A DNA stretch of 64,000 nt from CAVZAB01 sp963773155 (GCA_963773155.1 CAVZAB010000022.1:102961-166960); one strand, 5' to 3'. Positions 35,195 to 47,856 are shown, counted from the first letter of the stretch. The notes: generated by a model from the sequence alone, not told the origin. Made by a program: numbers and translations.

Positions 35195-36600
35195 AAAGGC
35201 TCGCGACCTTCCTATTTCTTGCCGCTATTTTCGGCTTGGTCGGAATGGTGACTTTCGGCGTCCCTTCAATCGTCGAATCCTATCTGCCAGGTATCTCCAA
35301 GTTTCTTGCCAACGCCCGGCCGCAGCGAGCGGGCCCACGCCAAAGAAGCGCGGAGGGCCCGATTCCGGTTCTGGTTGTCGCGGCCAAACTTGCTGATCTT
35401 CCGATTACGCAGGATGCCATTGGTACCGTACAGGCGCTGAACACGGTCACCGTTCGCCCGCAGATCGATGGCATCCTGGCGGAACTGAGCTTCAAGGACG
35501 GGCAGGACGTCAAAAAGGGCGACGTGATCGCCCGCCTCGATCCGGCGACCTTCAAGGCGCAATATGATCAGACCCTTGCAAAGAAGGCACAGGACGAAGC
35601 TCAACTTGCCAATGCCAGGGTCGATCTGCAGCGCTACGAGAAGCTTGCCCAAAGTGAATATGGTTCGCGCCAGCAGGCCGACACGCAGAAGGCGACGGTT
35701 GCTCAGCTCGAGGCGCAATTGCGGGTCGACCAGGCGCAAATCGACAATGCCAAGGCCTACCTCGACTACACGACGATCCGGGCGCCGATCGACGGGCGCA
35801 CCGGCATCCGCCTGGTCGATCAGGGCAATATTGTTCATGCCGCTGATCCCGGCGGAATCGTCGTCCTGACTCAAGTCAAGCCGATTTCGGTCTTGTTCAA
35901 CATGCCGCAGCAGCAATTGACCGCCATCCACCGGGCAATGGCGCAGAACGAACTCTCGGTCGACGCACTCGATTCCGACAACAAGACCAGGCTCGATCGC
36001 GGCATTGTCGAAGTACTCGACAATCAGATCGATCAGGCCACCGGGACGATCCGCATCAAGGCCCGCTTTCCAAATGCCGATCTGCAATTGTGGCCCGGCC
36101 AATTCGTCAATGTCCGGCTTTTTATCGACGTGTTGAGACAAGTTGTCCTAGTGCCAACCGCAGCCGTGCAGCGCGGTCCCAACGGGCCCTATGTCTATGT
36201 CGTCGACGCCGACAATATTGCGCATCTGACGCTTGTGACGATTGCACGCCAGGACGAGACCAACAGCGTGATCGGCAAGGGGATCGATGCCGGCGCGAAC
36301 GTGGTCACCACGGGTTTCGTGCGGCTGACGGATGGATCAGCGGTGAGCCCGGGCGCACCGGATGCCGCTGCCCCACCAGCCGTTAAGTCCAGCCACGAAA
36401 AGCAGCCGGCCGGCGATCGACCGAGAGGTGGTCGCAGGCAAGACACCAGCAACCCGTCCAACCGGCCGGCCGAGGAGGAAGCGGCAAGGCCGCGACCCGA
36501 AACACAGTTCGCGCCGCCGGGGGCACGAACAAGCGCCGTCTCGCCACAAAGCGGGACCGAAGCACGGGCCGAGCCGCCGAGCCCGGCGAAAACGCCATGA
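35191..36600 (+). CDS. RND efflux periplasmic adaptor (MdtA/AcrA-like)
   Basis: 469-aa membrane fusion protein. The N-terminal membrane segment is FLFLAAIFGLVGMVTFGV; the lipoyl/barrel region begins IGTVQALNTVTVRPQIDG, with a coiled-coil hairpin at about 155-205 and TIRAPIDGRTGIR. The last 85 residues or so are a Pro/Ser/Arg-rich low-complexity tail (from about 380) not common in the family. Start is TTG 35191 with GGAGAG upstream, overlapping the OMF stop. Its stop overlaps the first RND gene (ATGA). Confidence 0.92.
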   Translation: MKRLATFLFLAAIFGLVGMVTFGVPSIVESYLPGISKFLANARPQRAGPRQRSAEGPIPVLVVAAKLADLPITQDAIGTVQALNTVTVRPQIDGILAELSFKDGQDVKKGDVIARLDPATFKAQYDQTLAKKAQDEAQLANARVDLQRYEKLAQSEYGSRQQADTQKATVAQLEAQLRVDQAQIDNAKAYLDYTTIRAPIDGRTGIRLVDQGNIVHAADPGGIVVLTQVKPISVLFNMPQQQLTAIHRAMAQNELSVDALDSDNKTRLDRGIVEVLDNQIDQATGTIRIKARFPNADLQLWPGQFVNVRLFIDVLRQVVLVPTAAVQRGPNGPYVYVVDADNIAHLTLVTIARQDETNSVIGKGIDAGANVVTTGFVRLTDGSAVSPGAPDAAAPPAVKSSHEKQPAGDRPRGGRRQDTSNPSNRPAEEEAARPRPETQFAPPGARTSAVSPQSGTEARAEPPSPAKTP

Positions 36601-39600
36601 ACGTTTCCGCGCCCTTTATCGATCGGCCGGTTGCTACCGCGCTGCTCGCCATAGCCCTGCTGCTCGCCGGCATCCTCGGCTTTTTGCGCCTGCCGGTCGC
36701 TGCCCTGCCGCAAGTCGAATTCCCGACGATTGAGGTGACCACCCAATTACCGGGTGCAAGCCCCGATACGATAACGGCGCTGGTCACCGCTCCGCTTGAA
36801 CGGCAATTTGGGCAAATCCCGGCGCTCACGGCGATGACCTCGCAAAGTTCGTTCGGGCTGAGCCGCATCACCCTGCAATTCGAACTCGACCGCGATATCG
36901 ACGCGGCCGCCCAGGACGTGCAATCGGCGATCAATGCTGCCGCCTCGACATTGCCAAGGAACCTTCCTTACCCACCGACCTATGCCAAGGTGAACCCGGC
37001 CGATGCCGCGATCCTGACCCTGGCACTGTCCTCGGACACGATGTCGCTTCGCGGCATGAGCGATCTTGCCGATACATTGATTGCTCCGCGGCTCAGTGAG
37101 GTCTCCGGTGTCGGCCATGTATCGATCGAAGGCGGGATTCGACCTGCCGTCAGGATCCAGGCCGACCTCGCAAGACTGGCATCCTATAAGATCGGTCTTG
37201 AAGATTTGCGCGCGGCCATAGTCGCCGCCAATGTTGCTGGATCAAAGGGCTCGCTCGACGGTGCGCAGCAATCCTACACAATTGCCGCCAACGACCAGCT
37301 CAACGCTGCCGAAGCCTATCGGAATGTCGTCGTCGCCAATCGCGGTTCAACGAGCGTACGCCTAAGGGACGTCGCCATTGTGACCGACGGCCTCGAAAAC
37401 GCGCGGGTCGGAGGCTGGTATCAGGGCAAGTCCGCCGTCATCCTCGACGTCAGGCGCCAGCCGGGCGCCAATGTCATTCAGACTGTTGATCTCGTGCGCT
37501 CCGAACTGCCGCGGCTCAGGCGAAGCATTCCCGCCGGCGTCGACCTTGAGGTCATTCACGATCGCACCAATACGATCCGCGCGTCGATCCGCGAAGTCGA
37601 GTTTACGCTGGTCCTCAGCGCCGTTCTTGTCGTCGTCGTTGTCCTCATTTTCCTGCGAACCCTGCGCGCGACCATCATCGCCGGCGTCGCCCTGCCCCTC
37701 TCGATCATAGCCACATTTGCGGTCATGTGGCTTGCCGGCTTCAGCCTCGATAATCTTTCCTTGATGGCACTCACGATCGGCACCGGGTTCATCGTCGACG
37801 ATGCTATTGTCATGATCGAAAACATCGTCCGCAATATCGAGGCGGGCGAAACGCCCATGCGGGCGGCCCTTCGCGGCGCTCGTGAAATCGGCTTTACCGT
37901 GATTTCGTTGACCGCCTCGCTGATTGCCGTCTTCATTCCACTGCTCTTCATGGGTGGCATCGTCGGCCGCATGTTCCGGGAATTCGCGCTGACGCTGAGC
38001 ATAGCGGTTCTGATCTCTGCCGCCATCTCCCTGTCGCTGACGCCGATGATGTGCAGCCGCCTGTTGCGCGGCCGGCGGCAGCGGCCGAACCCGTTCCTTC
38101 GCCTGGTCGAAATGCCGATGACCTTCATGGCCAGAGCCTATGAATCAACGCTGGCCATCGCCCTCAACCGGCAGGCCCTCATGCTGTTGGTGACGGCGGC
38201 CACGCTCGGTCTGACGGCCTGGCTCTATATCGTGATCCCCAAGGACTTTTTGCCGGATCAGGACACCGGCCTGCTGAATGTCGTGGTTGAATATGCGCCC
38301 GATATTTCCTTTGCCGAACTGACCAGGCTGCAGGCGCAAATCGCACGATCGATCCAGGCCGACCCGGACGTCGCCGGAATCGTTTCCGTCGCCGGCATCG
38401 GCACCTTGAACCCCACCTCGAATGTCGGCCATTTTTCCATCATTCTCGTGCCGCGGGACAGGCGGGCTCTGAGCGCCGGCGCCATAGCCGAGCGGCTGCA
38501 GGCCAAGGCCGGCGACCAGGCCGTCGCCAAGCTCTATATCCAGCCGGTCCAGGATATTCAGATCGCAACACGCAGCAGCCGTTCGCAATATCAATATACG
38601 CTGACCGGCACCGAGGCCGCAGAGATCTCGACCTGGTCGAGGCGGCTCGCCGACGAACTGCGCGGTGACCCGAATTTCCGCAACGTGGCCGCCGAAACGC
38701 CGCAAGGCGGCTTGCGCGCCTTCGTTACTATCGACCGCGAGCGCGCCGCCCGTTTCGGCGTCTCGGTCCAGGCCGTCGACGACACGCTCAACGATGCGTT
38801 CGGCCAGCGGCAGATCTCCACCATTTATGCACAATCCAACCAATACCGGGTCATTCTCGAGGCGGCAGCGGAGTACCAGACCGATCCGAGCAGCCTTTCC
38901 CGGCTCTATGTGCAGGGGAGCGGCGGCATTCCGGTGCGTCTCGATGCCTTCACCGCGATGACGCGGACATCGGCGCCTCTCGCGATCGCCCACCAGGAGC
39001 AATTTCCAGCCGAGACGCTAAGCTTTGACCTCGCGCCCGGCGCCTCTCTCGGTGCCGCTATCGATGCGATTGCCAGGGCCGAGCAGGCGATCGGCATGCC
39101 GCGGGCGATAATCGGCAATTTCAGCGCCGATGCGGCCGAGTTCAGGCGGGCGCTTGCTGGCGAGCCCTGGCTCATTCTGGCCGCCGTGGTGACCATTTAT
39201 ATCGTGCTCGGCATGCTGTATGAAAGCTTTATCCACCCCTTGACCATCCTCTCGACCCTGCCTTCGGCCGGTGTCGGCGCCCTACTCGCCCTCCAGCTGC
39301 TCGGCCATACGCTGTCGATCGTCGCCGTCATCGGAATCATCCTTCTGATGGGTATCGTGAAGAAGAACGCGATCATGATGATCGATTTTGCTCTTGAGGC
39401 GGAGCGACGCGACGGGTTGACCCCGCAAGAGGCGATTACCCGCGCTTGCCGTCTGCGGTTCCGGCCGATCATGATGACCACGCTCGCGGCCCTGCTGGGC
39501 GCGCTGCCGCTTGCGCTGGCGCAGGGGACAGGCAACGAATTGCGGGTGCCGATGGGCATTACAATCGTTGGTGGCCTTTTACTCAGCCAATTGCTGACGC

Positions 39601-39749
39601 TTTACACGACGCCGGTCGTCTATCTGACCCTGGAGCGATTGCGACGGCGGGCGCTTACCTCCGGCCCTCCGTCCGAACAGGACCCGCCACGCCCGGCGAT
39701 CGACGCGGCGCTGGGCAAGACCAATGAGGCGGGACAGCAGGCGGCATGA
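36597..39749 (+). CDS. RND efflux permease, MdtB-like
   Basis: 1050-aa inner-membrane proton-driven transporter. The N-terminus is FIDRPVATALLAIALLLAG; periplasmic QVEFPTIEVTTQLPGASP; intramembrane RND signatures VVLIFLRTLRA, GFIVDDAIVMIENI (the proton-relay Asp pair) and ILLMGIVKKNAIMMIDFAL. It is one of two RND proteins in the operon, as in MdtBC, which form a heterotrimer. ATG 36597 overlaps the MFP stop; it ends 4 bp into the next gene's start (39746). Confidence 0.93.
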   Translation: MNVSAPFIDRPVATALLAIALLLAGILGFLRLPVAALPQVEFPTIEVTTQLPGASPDTITALVTAPLERQFGQIPALTAMTSQSSFGLSRITLQFELDRDIDAAAQDVQSAINAAASTLPRNLPYPPTYAKVNPADAAILTLALSSDTMSLRGMSDLADTLIAPRLSEVSGVGHVSIEGGIRPAVRIQADLARLASYKIGLEDLRAAIVAANVAGSKGSLDGAQQSYTIAANDQLNAAEAYRNVVVANRGSTSVRLRDVAIVTDGLENARVGGWYQGKSAVILDVRRQPGANVIQTVDLVRSELPRLRRSIPAGVDLEVIHDRTNTIRASIREVEFTLVLSAVLVVVVVLIFLRTLRATIIAGVALPLSIIATFAVMWLAGFSLDNLSLMALTIGTGFIVDDAIVMIENIVRNIEAGETPMRAALRGAREIGFTVISLTASLIAVFIPLLFMGGIVGRMFREFALTLSIAVLISAAISLSLTPMMCSRLLRGRRQRPNPFLRLVEMPMTFMARAYESTLAIALNRQALMLLVTAATLGLTAWLYIVIPKDFLPDQDTGLLNVVVEYAPDISFAELTRLQAQIARSIQADPDVAGIVSVAGIGTLNPTSNVGHFSIILVPRDRRALSAGAIAERLQAKAGDQAVAKLYIQPVQDIQIATRSSRSQYQYTLTGTEAAEISTWSRRLADELRGDPNFRNVAAETPQGGLRAFVTIDRERAARFGVSVQAVDDTLNDAFGQRQISTIYAQSNQYRVILEAAAEYQTDPSSLSRLYVQGSGGIPVRLDAFTAMTRTSAPLAIAHQEQFPAETLSFDLAPGASLGAAIDAIARAEQAIGMPRAIIGNFSADAAEFRRALAGEPWLILAAVVTIYIVLGMLYESFIHPLTILSTLPSAGVGALLALQLLGHTLSIVAVIGIILLMGIVKKNAIMMIDFALEAERRDGLTPQEAITRACRLRFRPIMMTTLAALLGALPLALAQGTGNELRVPMGITIVGGLLLSQLLTLYTTPVVYLTLERLRRRALTSGPPSEQDPPRPAIDAALGKTNEAGQQAA

Positions 39750-42700
39750 GCGGCTTTTCGAGCTTCTTCATCAAGCGGCCGATTGCAACGACCCTGCTTG
39801 CCATCGGGCTTTTCCTGATCGGCGCGGTCGCCTATTTTGCGCTACCGGTCGCGAGCCTCCCGGCGGTCGAGTTTCCAACCATTCGGGTTTGGGCGAGCCA
39901 GCCGGGTGCCGATCCTGCCACCATGGCCGCGACTATTGCCGCGCCATTGGAACGCCGGCTCGGCGAAATCGCCGGCGTCAGCGAAATGAGCTCGTCGAAT
40001 GCGCTCGGTTCGACGAACATATCGGTGCAATTCGAGCTCAACCGCAGCATCGACAATGCGGCGCGCGACGTTCAGGCTGCCCTCAACGCGGCCGCGACCG
40101 ACCTGCCCTCCGACCTGCCGACGCTGCCAATGTTCCGCAAGGCCAATTCGGCGGCGGCCCCGGTACTCATTCTCGCGCTGACTTCTCCATACGATTACGC
40201 CAAGTGCGATCTACGATGTTGCCGATACGGTGGTAGCCCAAAGGATCGCCCAGGTCGAAGGCGTCGCCGAAGTTAGCGTCAACGGCGCCGAGCAACCGGC
40301 GGTGCGGGTCTGGGTCGATCCGGCCCGCCTTGCTGCCATGGGCGTCAGTCTCGATGCTATTCGCGCGGCGATTACCGTATCGAATGTCCAATCGCCGCTC
40401 GGCGCCTTCAACGGGCCGAGCAGAAGCGAAACAATTGCGACCAACGACCAGATCGTCAATCCCGAGGATTATCGCCGGATCATCGTCAAGACGGCAACGG
40501 GAACGGCAGTGCCGCTTTCTTCAGTCGCCGAGGTCGAACCGGGCGTGCGCAATATCCGCGCCGCTGGCTGGTTTAATCGGCAGCCCGCCGTCCTGCTGGT
40601 CATTACCAAGCAGCCCAATGCCAATGTGATCGAAACCGTCGATCGCGTCCGCGCGCTGCTACCCGAAATCAAGCGCTGGATTCCTGCGGGCGTAGAAATT
40701 GCGGTATTGAGCGACCGGACCCAGACCATCCGGGCTAGCGTCAAGGAGATTCAGCGCACGCTGCTGATCACCATCTTTCTGGTGATGATGGTAGTGCTCG
40801 CATTTCTGCGCGGCGCGGCTTCGACGCTGGCGGCCGGCATTACCGTGCCGCTGTCGCTTGCCGGAACATTCGCGGCCATGTGGGTTGCCGGCTTTTCGCT
40901 CGACAATTTGTCACTGATGGCAATTACCATTGCGGTGGGCTTCGTCGTCGACGATGCCATCGTCATGATTGAGAACATTCACCGCAATCTCGAACTTGGC
41001 CTCGACCGTCGTTCGGCCGCCGTTGTTGGTGCCCGCCAGATCAGCTTCACCGTGATTTCGATCAGCCTATCGCTGCTCGCGGCCTTCATCCCACTTTTGT
41101 TCATGGACGGGATTGTCGGCCGCCTGTTCCGTGAATTCTCGTTGACCTTGGCTTTCGCCATCGTCGCTTCAACGCTCGTCTCGCTGAGCGTCACGCCGAT
41201 GATATGCGGCAAGTTCATGCGGCACGAAGGCGCCGCATCGCGCGGCCTGTCGGGGCGGATCGAGAGCTGGTTCGACCGACTGGGATTGGCCTATACGGCA
41301 AGTCTAAGGCCAGTGATTTCGCATCCCTGGATCGTCCTCTTGGTGATGGTCGCGACCATTACCCTGACAATGGATCTTTACCGTGACGCGCCGAAAGGCT
41401 ACTTTCCGCAGGACGATACGGGCCTTGTCTTCGGCTTCACGGAAGCCTCGCCCGATGTCTCGTTTTCGGCCATGGCGCAATTGCAGCAGCAGGCGGCCGA
41501 AATCGTCCTCGAAGATCCGGCGGTTGCCGCGATGGCCTCGTTTATCGGCTCCTCGGTCGGTTCCGGTTCGGTCAATCAGGGGCGGTTCTTTGTCAACCTC
41601 AAGCCGGAGACCGAGCGCGGCCTCACTTCGACGCAAGTGGTCGACCGGCTGCGTGGCAAGATTTCGAACCTGGCCGGCCTGCAGGTCTACCTGACACCGG
41701 TCCAGGACCTGCGGGCCGGGGCGCGGGTTGGCAAGTCGTCTTACCAATTCACGCTATGGGACACCGATCTTGCCGAGCTCGAAGCCTCCGTGCCAAAGGT
41801 GCTTGCCAAGATCAAGGAAATTCCCGGCCTGGTCGATGTTTCGACCGACAGCGAGAAGGGCGGCCTCGAGGCCAATGTCGTGATCGACCGCCCGATGGCG
41901 GCGCGCCTCGGGGTGGCGATCCAGGACATCGACAATGCGCTCGGCGAGGCCTTTGGCCAGAAGCAGATCTCGACGATCTATTCGCAGCGCAACCAATATC
42001 GGGTCATTTTGGGAATCGTGCCGTCGCGCCAGCGCGATCCGACCGATCTCGAAGGCCTGCACGTGCCGGGATCAAGTGGCGCGCAAATTCCTTTGTCCAG
42101 CGTCGCCCATGTCGAGCGCACGACCGCGCCACTGGTCGTCAATCATCAGGGTCAATTCCCCTCGATCACCATCACCTATAGCCTAACGGCGGCTGCCAAT
42201 CTCGACAGCGCCAATCGGGCGATCGAGCAGAGCGTCGCCGCGCTGCATCTGCCGGACGGGCTTCACGCGGAATTTGCCGGCGATGCCAAGAGCCTCGCCC
42301 AGAATTCCAAAGCCATGAGCGTGTTGATATTTGCCGCCCTCCTCGTCATTTATATCATTCTCGGCGTTCTCTATGAGAGTCTCCGGCATCCGATCACGAT
42401 CATATCGACATTGCCCTCGGCCGGCCTTGGCGCGCTTCTGGCGTTGCGCCTGGCGGGTCTGGACCTCACGATCATCGCCTTCATCGGCATCATTCTCCTG
42501 ATCGGTATCGTCAAGAAGAACGGGATCATGCTCGTCGATTTCGCAATCACCGCCGAACGTATCAGCGGGCTGACGCCGGAGCAGGCGATTATCGAGGCAT
42601 GCGCCGTGCGCTTTCGCCCGATTCTGATGACGACCCTCGCGGCATTGCTCGGCGCCCTGCCGTTGGCGCTTGCCGTCGGTGCCGGCAGCGAACTACGCCG

Positions 42701-42845
42701 GCCACTTGGGATCACGATCGTCGGCGGGCTGGTCCTGTCGCAGCTACTGACGCTTTACACGACGCCAGTCATCTACCTCGTTCTGGCTAAGCTCGGCCGC
42801 AACCGGCAGAACGCGGCAGCACGGCTGCAACCGGAAGCGACCTAG
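39746..42845 (+). CDS. RND efflux permease, MdtC-like, interrupted by a one-base frameshift
   Basis: Second RND pump of the operon. It starts at ATG 39746 (MSGFSSFFIKRPIATTLL) and reads to ILALTSP near 40188, where one extra A in CCATACG shifts the frame; removing it continues TITPSAIYDVADTVVAQRIAQVEG and then the rest through 42845. The corrected protein is about 1032 aa. Features include FVVDDAIVMIENIHRN, LLIGIVKKNGIMLVDF, and the terminal VGAGSELRRPLGITIVGGL. Pairing with the MdtB-like gene suggests a heterotrimeric pump. Confidence 0.9.
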
Positions 42846-42858
42846 TCGAGGCCAGTGC

Positions 42859-44961
42859 TCAGGCCGGCCCGGGTGCCACGTCGTGCGGGACGAACCGTCC
42901 GGATTGCTGCGGCTGCATGTCGAGATGGCGTTGGTGCAGAGGCAAGAGGCTCGACCGGTGTCCGATCGAGACGAAAGTCGTGTTCGGCAGAAGTTCGGCC
43001 AGCGTCTGGTAGAGACGCCGTTCGCTGCTCTCGTCCAATGCCGAGGTCGCCTCGTCCAAGAACAGCCAATCGGGCTTCGCCAGCAGCGCCCGGGCCACCG
43101 CGATGCGCTGCTGCTCGCCGCCCGACAAACGCTGGGCCCATCCGCCATCCTCATCGAGCCGATCGGCGAAGCTTTGCATCTGGACGGCCGTTAGCGCCAG
43201 CTGGATTGCCGCGTCATCATAGGCCTGGGCCGCGGCTGGATAGGTTACCGCGTCGCGCAGGCTTCCCATCGGAATATAGGGGCGCTGCGGCAGCAGCATC
43301 ACGCGGGCCCCCTCGGGCATTGCGATCCGGCCCTCGCCATAGGGCCAGATCCCTGAAATGGCCCGAAACAGCGTCGACTTGCCGGAGCCCGAAGGACCGG
43401 TCAGTAGCGCTGACTGCCCTTGTTTTAAGGCGAGATTCGGGACATCGACGATCCGACGGCCGTCCGGCAAGGCGAGGTCGAGGCCAGCAAGGCGGACGGC
43501 GGCATCGGCGCTGCGCATCTGGTCGATGCGCGGCGGCTTGCTACCGAGATTCTCGGCCCGGCCCATTGCGTCGTCGAACGTCGTCAAGCGATCGAGCACT
43601 GCCTTGTAGGCTGCCAGCGAGACGTAGTAGGTCACAAAGAAATTCAATGCGCCCTCGACCTGTCGAAAGGCACTAGCGGTCTGGGTCATTACGCCCAATT
43701 GAATCTTGCCGGCAAAATAGAAGGGGGCGGCAAATATGAAGGGGATCAGCGGCGAGATCTGCCCATAGAAATAGGTGAAGGCGAGCAGCCATTTCCGCAA
43801 CGCCACAATCCTCAAGTAATTGGCGAAAATCTGAGCGAAGCGGCCCATGACCGAGGTCCTCTCGACCCGCTCGCCGTCGAGAAGCGCGACCTGTTCCCCA
43901 TATTCGCGCAGACGGGCTATCGAGAACCGCATGTCGGCCTCGTATCTTTGCTGGGTAAAAAGCAGCTTTGACAGCGGGTGGCCGATCATATGGGTGACGA
44001 GCGTGCCGACGGTTGCATAAATCAAGGCGACCCAAAACAGGAAACCCGGCACTTTGATGTCGGTCCAGGGCAAGGTGAAGTTAGCCGACAGACTCCACAG
44101 GATGATTGAAAACGAGACCAGCGAACTCAAATTCGAAATCAAGGTGATCGAATAGCCGTAAAGGCCGCTGTCAGCATCAATGAAACGATTGACATCCTCG
44201 GCGATGCGCTGGTCGGGGTTGTCGGCCTGCGAGCCTGCGAGCGCCATGCGGTAATGGGTGTTGCCATTTAGCCAGCGCCCGACGTAGCGGTTGGTCAGCC
44301 AACGCCGCCAGCGGATGATCAGCATGGATTGCACGACGAATTCGATGATCGCGCTGAGCAGGAGAATGATCACCCAGGGGATCCAGATCGTCAGCAATTG
44401 GCGCCAGAACTCGACTTGATCCTTGTTCTGGATGGCATTGAACCAATCGCGATTGAAGAACGACAATCTGATATTCATCGCGACCTGGGCCTGGTTGACC
44501 AGGACCAGAAAGACGATCATTGCGATGGCGACGCGGCTTTCCGTCGAATGAAACAGGCGAAACGGCCAGATCCGGCCTGCACCCGGATCCTTGGTTTCAA
44601 AATAGGGATCGGCGACGGCCATCATCTGGCGAATCACGGGAATATGCGAAATCGCGTAGATCAGGATGCCGAAAGTGGCGACCGTCAGTGGCAGGCTTTC
44701 CGGCAATTCATAGTCCGTGAGCGATTCTGGCCAAAGCCCCCGTTCGCTCACCAGATAGAGCGAACCGAAGACGATGGTCTCGATCGCGAAGAACGCTGCG
44801 AAAATCCTCAAATACTTTGAAATATCAAAACTGAGATAGGTGGTGACGGCCAGGATGACCGAGGCTAGCGTCAGCAGAAGCAGCGTCTGGTCCCCCGAGG
44901 ATTGGCTGACCCAAAGGGAGAGGACCGCAAAGACGGCGACGGCGAGACTGAGTGGTTTCAT
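42859..44961 (-). CDS. SbmA/YddA-like ABC transporter with fused permease and ATPase
   Basis: 700 aa. Membrane segments in the first 460 residues carry the ABC_membrane_2 domain (DIS-KYLRIFAAFFAIE, NRDWFNAIQNKDQVEFWRQL, EDVNRFIDADSGLYGYSI). The ATPase at about 490-680 has GPSGSGKST (Walker A), LSGGEQQRIAVARALL (signature), and LFLDEATSALD (Walker B). This is the YddA/BacA-related family of peptide or cobalamin-type transporters; substrate is unknown. ATG 44961 was chosen; a longer frame reaches 45015. Convergent with the RND pump, stops 13 bp apart. Confidence 0.88.
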   Translation of the reverse strand: MKPLSLAVAVFAVLSLWVSQSSGDQTLLLLTLASVILAVTTYLSFDISKYLRIFAAFFAIETIVFGSLYLVSERGLWPESLTDYELPESLPLTVATFGILIYAISHIPVIRQMMAVADPYFETKDPGAGRIWPFRLFHSTESRVAIAMIVFLVLVNQAQVAMNIRLSFFNRDWFNAIQNKDQVEFWRQLLTIWIPWVIILLLSAIIEFVVQSMLIIRWRRWLTNRYVGRWLNGNTHYRMALAGSQADNPDQRIAEDVNRFIDADSGLYGYSITLISNLSSLVSFSIILWSLSANFTLPWTDIKVPGFLFWVALIYATVGTLVTHMIGHPLSKLLFTQQRYEADMRFSIARLREYGEQVALLDGERVERTSVMGRFAQIFANYLRIVALRKWLLAFTYFYGQISPLIPFIFAAPFYFAGKIQLGVMTQTASAFRQVEGALNFFVTYYVSLAAYKAVLDRLTTFDDAMGRAENLGSKPPRIDQMRSADAAVRLAGLDLALPDGRRIVDVPNLALKQGQSALLTGPSGSGKSTLFRAISGIWPYGEGRIAMPEGARVMLLPQRPYIPMGSLRDAVTYPAAAQAYDDAAIQLALTAVQMQSFADRLDEDGGWAQRLSGGEQQRIAVARALLAKPDWLFLDEATSALDESSERRLYQTLAELLPNTTFVSIGHRSSLLPLHQRHLDMQPQQSGRFVPHDVAPGPA

Positions 44962-45065
44962 GCCATTGTCCTGGTGTGGAAACCTATTCTCGTGGGCGAT
45001 CGACCAGCCTAGCACAGGCCGGCCCCGACCAGGCGAGGCCAGGAGCCGCGAATCTGAACCGAATC

Positions 45066-45091
45066 AAAAGGGCCAGCCTTGCGGCTGGCCC
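45066..45091 (-). terminator. Rho-independent terminator of groESL
   Basis: GGGCCAGCC (45070-45078) and GGCTGGCCC (45083-45091) form a perfect 9-bp stem with a 4-base loop. On the minus strand it is followed by TTTTGATT, and it lies 23 bp after the groEL stop. Confidence 0.85.
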
Positions 45092-45113
45092 TGTGGTTCT
45101 AGCGGCTGGAATC

Positions 45114-46754
<1,641 letters not shown>

Positions 46755-46800
46755 TGTTCTGTACTCCTGAAATTTAGATCGATCGACCGATGGACGGGCG

Positions 46801-47088
46801 CTAGCCCACAATGCCCATGATGTCGGATTCCTTCATGATCAGCAGTTCCTGACCATCAATCTTGACTTCGGTGCCTGACCATTTGCCAAACAGCACCTTG
46901 TCGCCCTTCTTCACATCGAGCGGGACAAGCTTGCCCGCCTCATCGCGCGCGCCGACCCCGACCGCGATAATCTCGCCCTCCTGGGGCTTCTCCTTCGCCG
47001 TGTCGGGAATAATGATGCCGCCCTTCGTCTTCTCCTCGCCTTCAAGGCGACGGACGACGACGCGGTCATGCAGGGGACGGAACTTCAT
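46801..47088 (-). CDS. groES: Co-chaperonin GroES
   Basis: 10-kDa cap for GroEL. 95 aa. MKFRPLHDRVVVRRLEGEEKTKGGIIIPDTAKEK contains the mobile loop, followed by VPLDVKKGDKVLFGKWSGTEVKIDG. ATG 47088. First gene of the groESL operon, 46 bp before groEL. Confidence 0.98.
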   Translation of the reverse strand: MKFRPLHDRVVVRRLEGEEKTKGGIIIPDTAKEKPQEGEIIAVGVGARDEAGKLVPLDVKKGDKVLFGKWSGTEVKIDGQELLIMKESDIMGIVG

Positions 47089-47181
47089 ATCTCTCACTTC
47101 CCTAGAGTTGGACGTTGCAACGACACCCGACGGACTGGTCGAGGCGGGTAATGCCGGTCGCCGCCATCGGAGCACCCTCCG

Positions 47182-47208
47182 TTAGCACTCAGCTATTGCG
47201 AGTGCTAC
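47182..47208. promoter_or_regulatory. CIRCE element (HrcA binding site)
   Basis: TTAGCACTC-N9-GAGTGCTAC matches the consensus TTAGCACTC-N9-GAGTGCTAA at 17 of 18 positions. It lies 94 bp upstream of the groES ATG and just downstream of the -10, as expected for HrcA repression of groESL. Confidence 0.95.
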
Positions 47209-47221
47209 CAGATTGGGGTTC

Positions 47222-47250
47222 CAAATAGGCAGGCGGTTCCATGGTGTCAA
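47222..47250 (-). promoter_or_regulatory. Sigma70-type promoter of groESL
   Basis: On the minus strand a perfect -35 TTGACA (47245-47250) is followed after 17 bp by TATTTG (47222-47227). Transcription would start within or beside the CIRCE, so HrcA binding would block it. Confidence 0.7.
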
Positions 47251-47286
47251 GGACATTCACTGGGCCTTCGGCCTTTGGCGCGGTGT

Positions 47287-47856
47287 TTAGAGCGCCCGCT
47301 GCCCGGCAACGAGCCGATAGACGGCACCGGCGGCGAGCCCGCCGGCAAGGCCAATCGTCCAATCCAGCGGGTCTGCGGCCACGCCGAAAAGTGAGGACGC
47401 CGCCAGAAACAGCGCCGAGCAGGCGCACGCCCCGAGCGCGTAATCGACAACACTGGTCAAGGCGAAGCGCCGCAGCACGAAATGGGCCGGCAAGGCAAAC
47501 ATGCCGACCGCCCGCGCGCCGCTCCAGACTGAGGCCATCAGCGCGAGAGTCGTCAGGCCCTCGAGGCGCCGTCCGGAGATGGCCGCCATTTTACCAGCCA
47601 ACTCCGCCGTCTCGCTGCCCAATTGGTTGCGCCCGGTCATGATGAAAGCCATTTCGACCACGACCACGGCGAGAATGGCCGCCAGCAGCGCGCCATAGGA
47701 GGTCGGAACCCGGCACCCTGCCGCTAGGTCCGGGCTGGATCCGGACGAATCGCGCAAGGCGGCAACGAGTTCCCTCTCGACGGGATCGAGGGCACGCTCG
47801 CCACCATGAGCCGGTGCCGTTTGCGGTGCCGGCTGACCGCGCTTGCCAAAGGCCAT
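47287..47856 (-). CDS. Hypothetical membrane protein
   Basis: 189 aa from ATG 47856; the longer frame to 47976 is not supported. About four hydrophobic segments: YGALLAAILAVVVVEMAFIM, LALMASVWSGARAVGMFAL, YALGACACSALFLAASSLF, and WTIGLAGGLAAGAVYRL. The N-terminal 60 residues are polar with EERALDPVERELVAAL-like acidic character. I do not recognise a family. It lies between groESL and the L,D-transpeptidase, divergent from the latter with a 266-bp gap. Confidence 0.6.
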   Translation of the reverse strand: MAFGKRGQPAPQTAPAHGGERALDPVERELVAALRDSSGSSPDLAAGCRVPTSYGALLAAILAVVVVEMAFIMTGRNQLGSETAELAGKMAAISGRRLEGLTTLALMASVWSGARAVGMFALPAHFVLRRFALTSVVDYALGACACSALFLAASSLFGVAADPLDWTIGLAGGLAAGAVYRLVAGQRAL

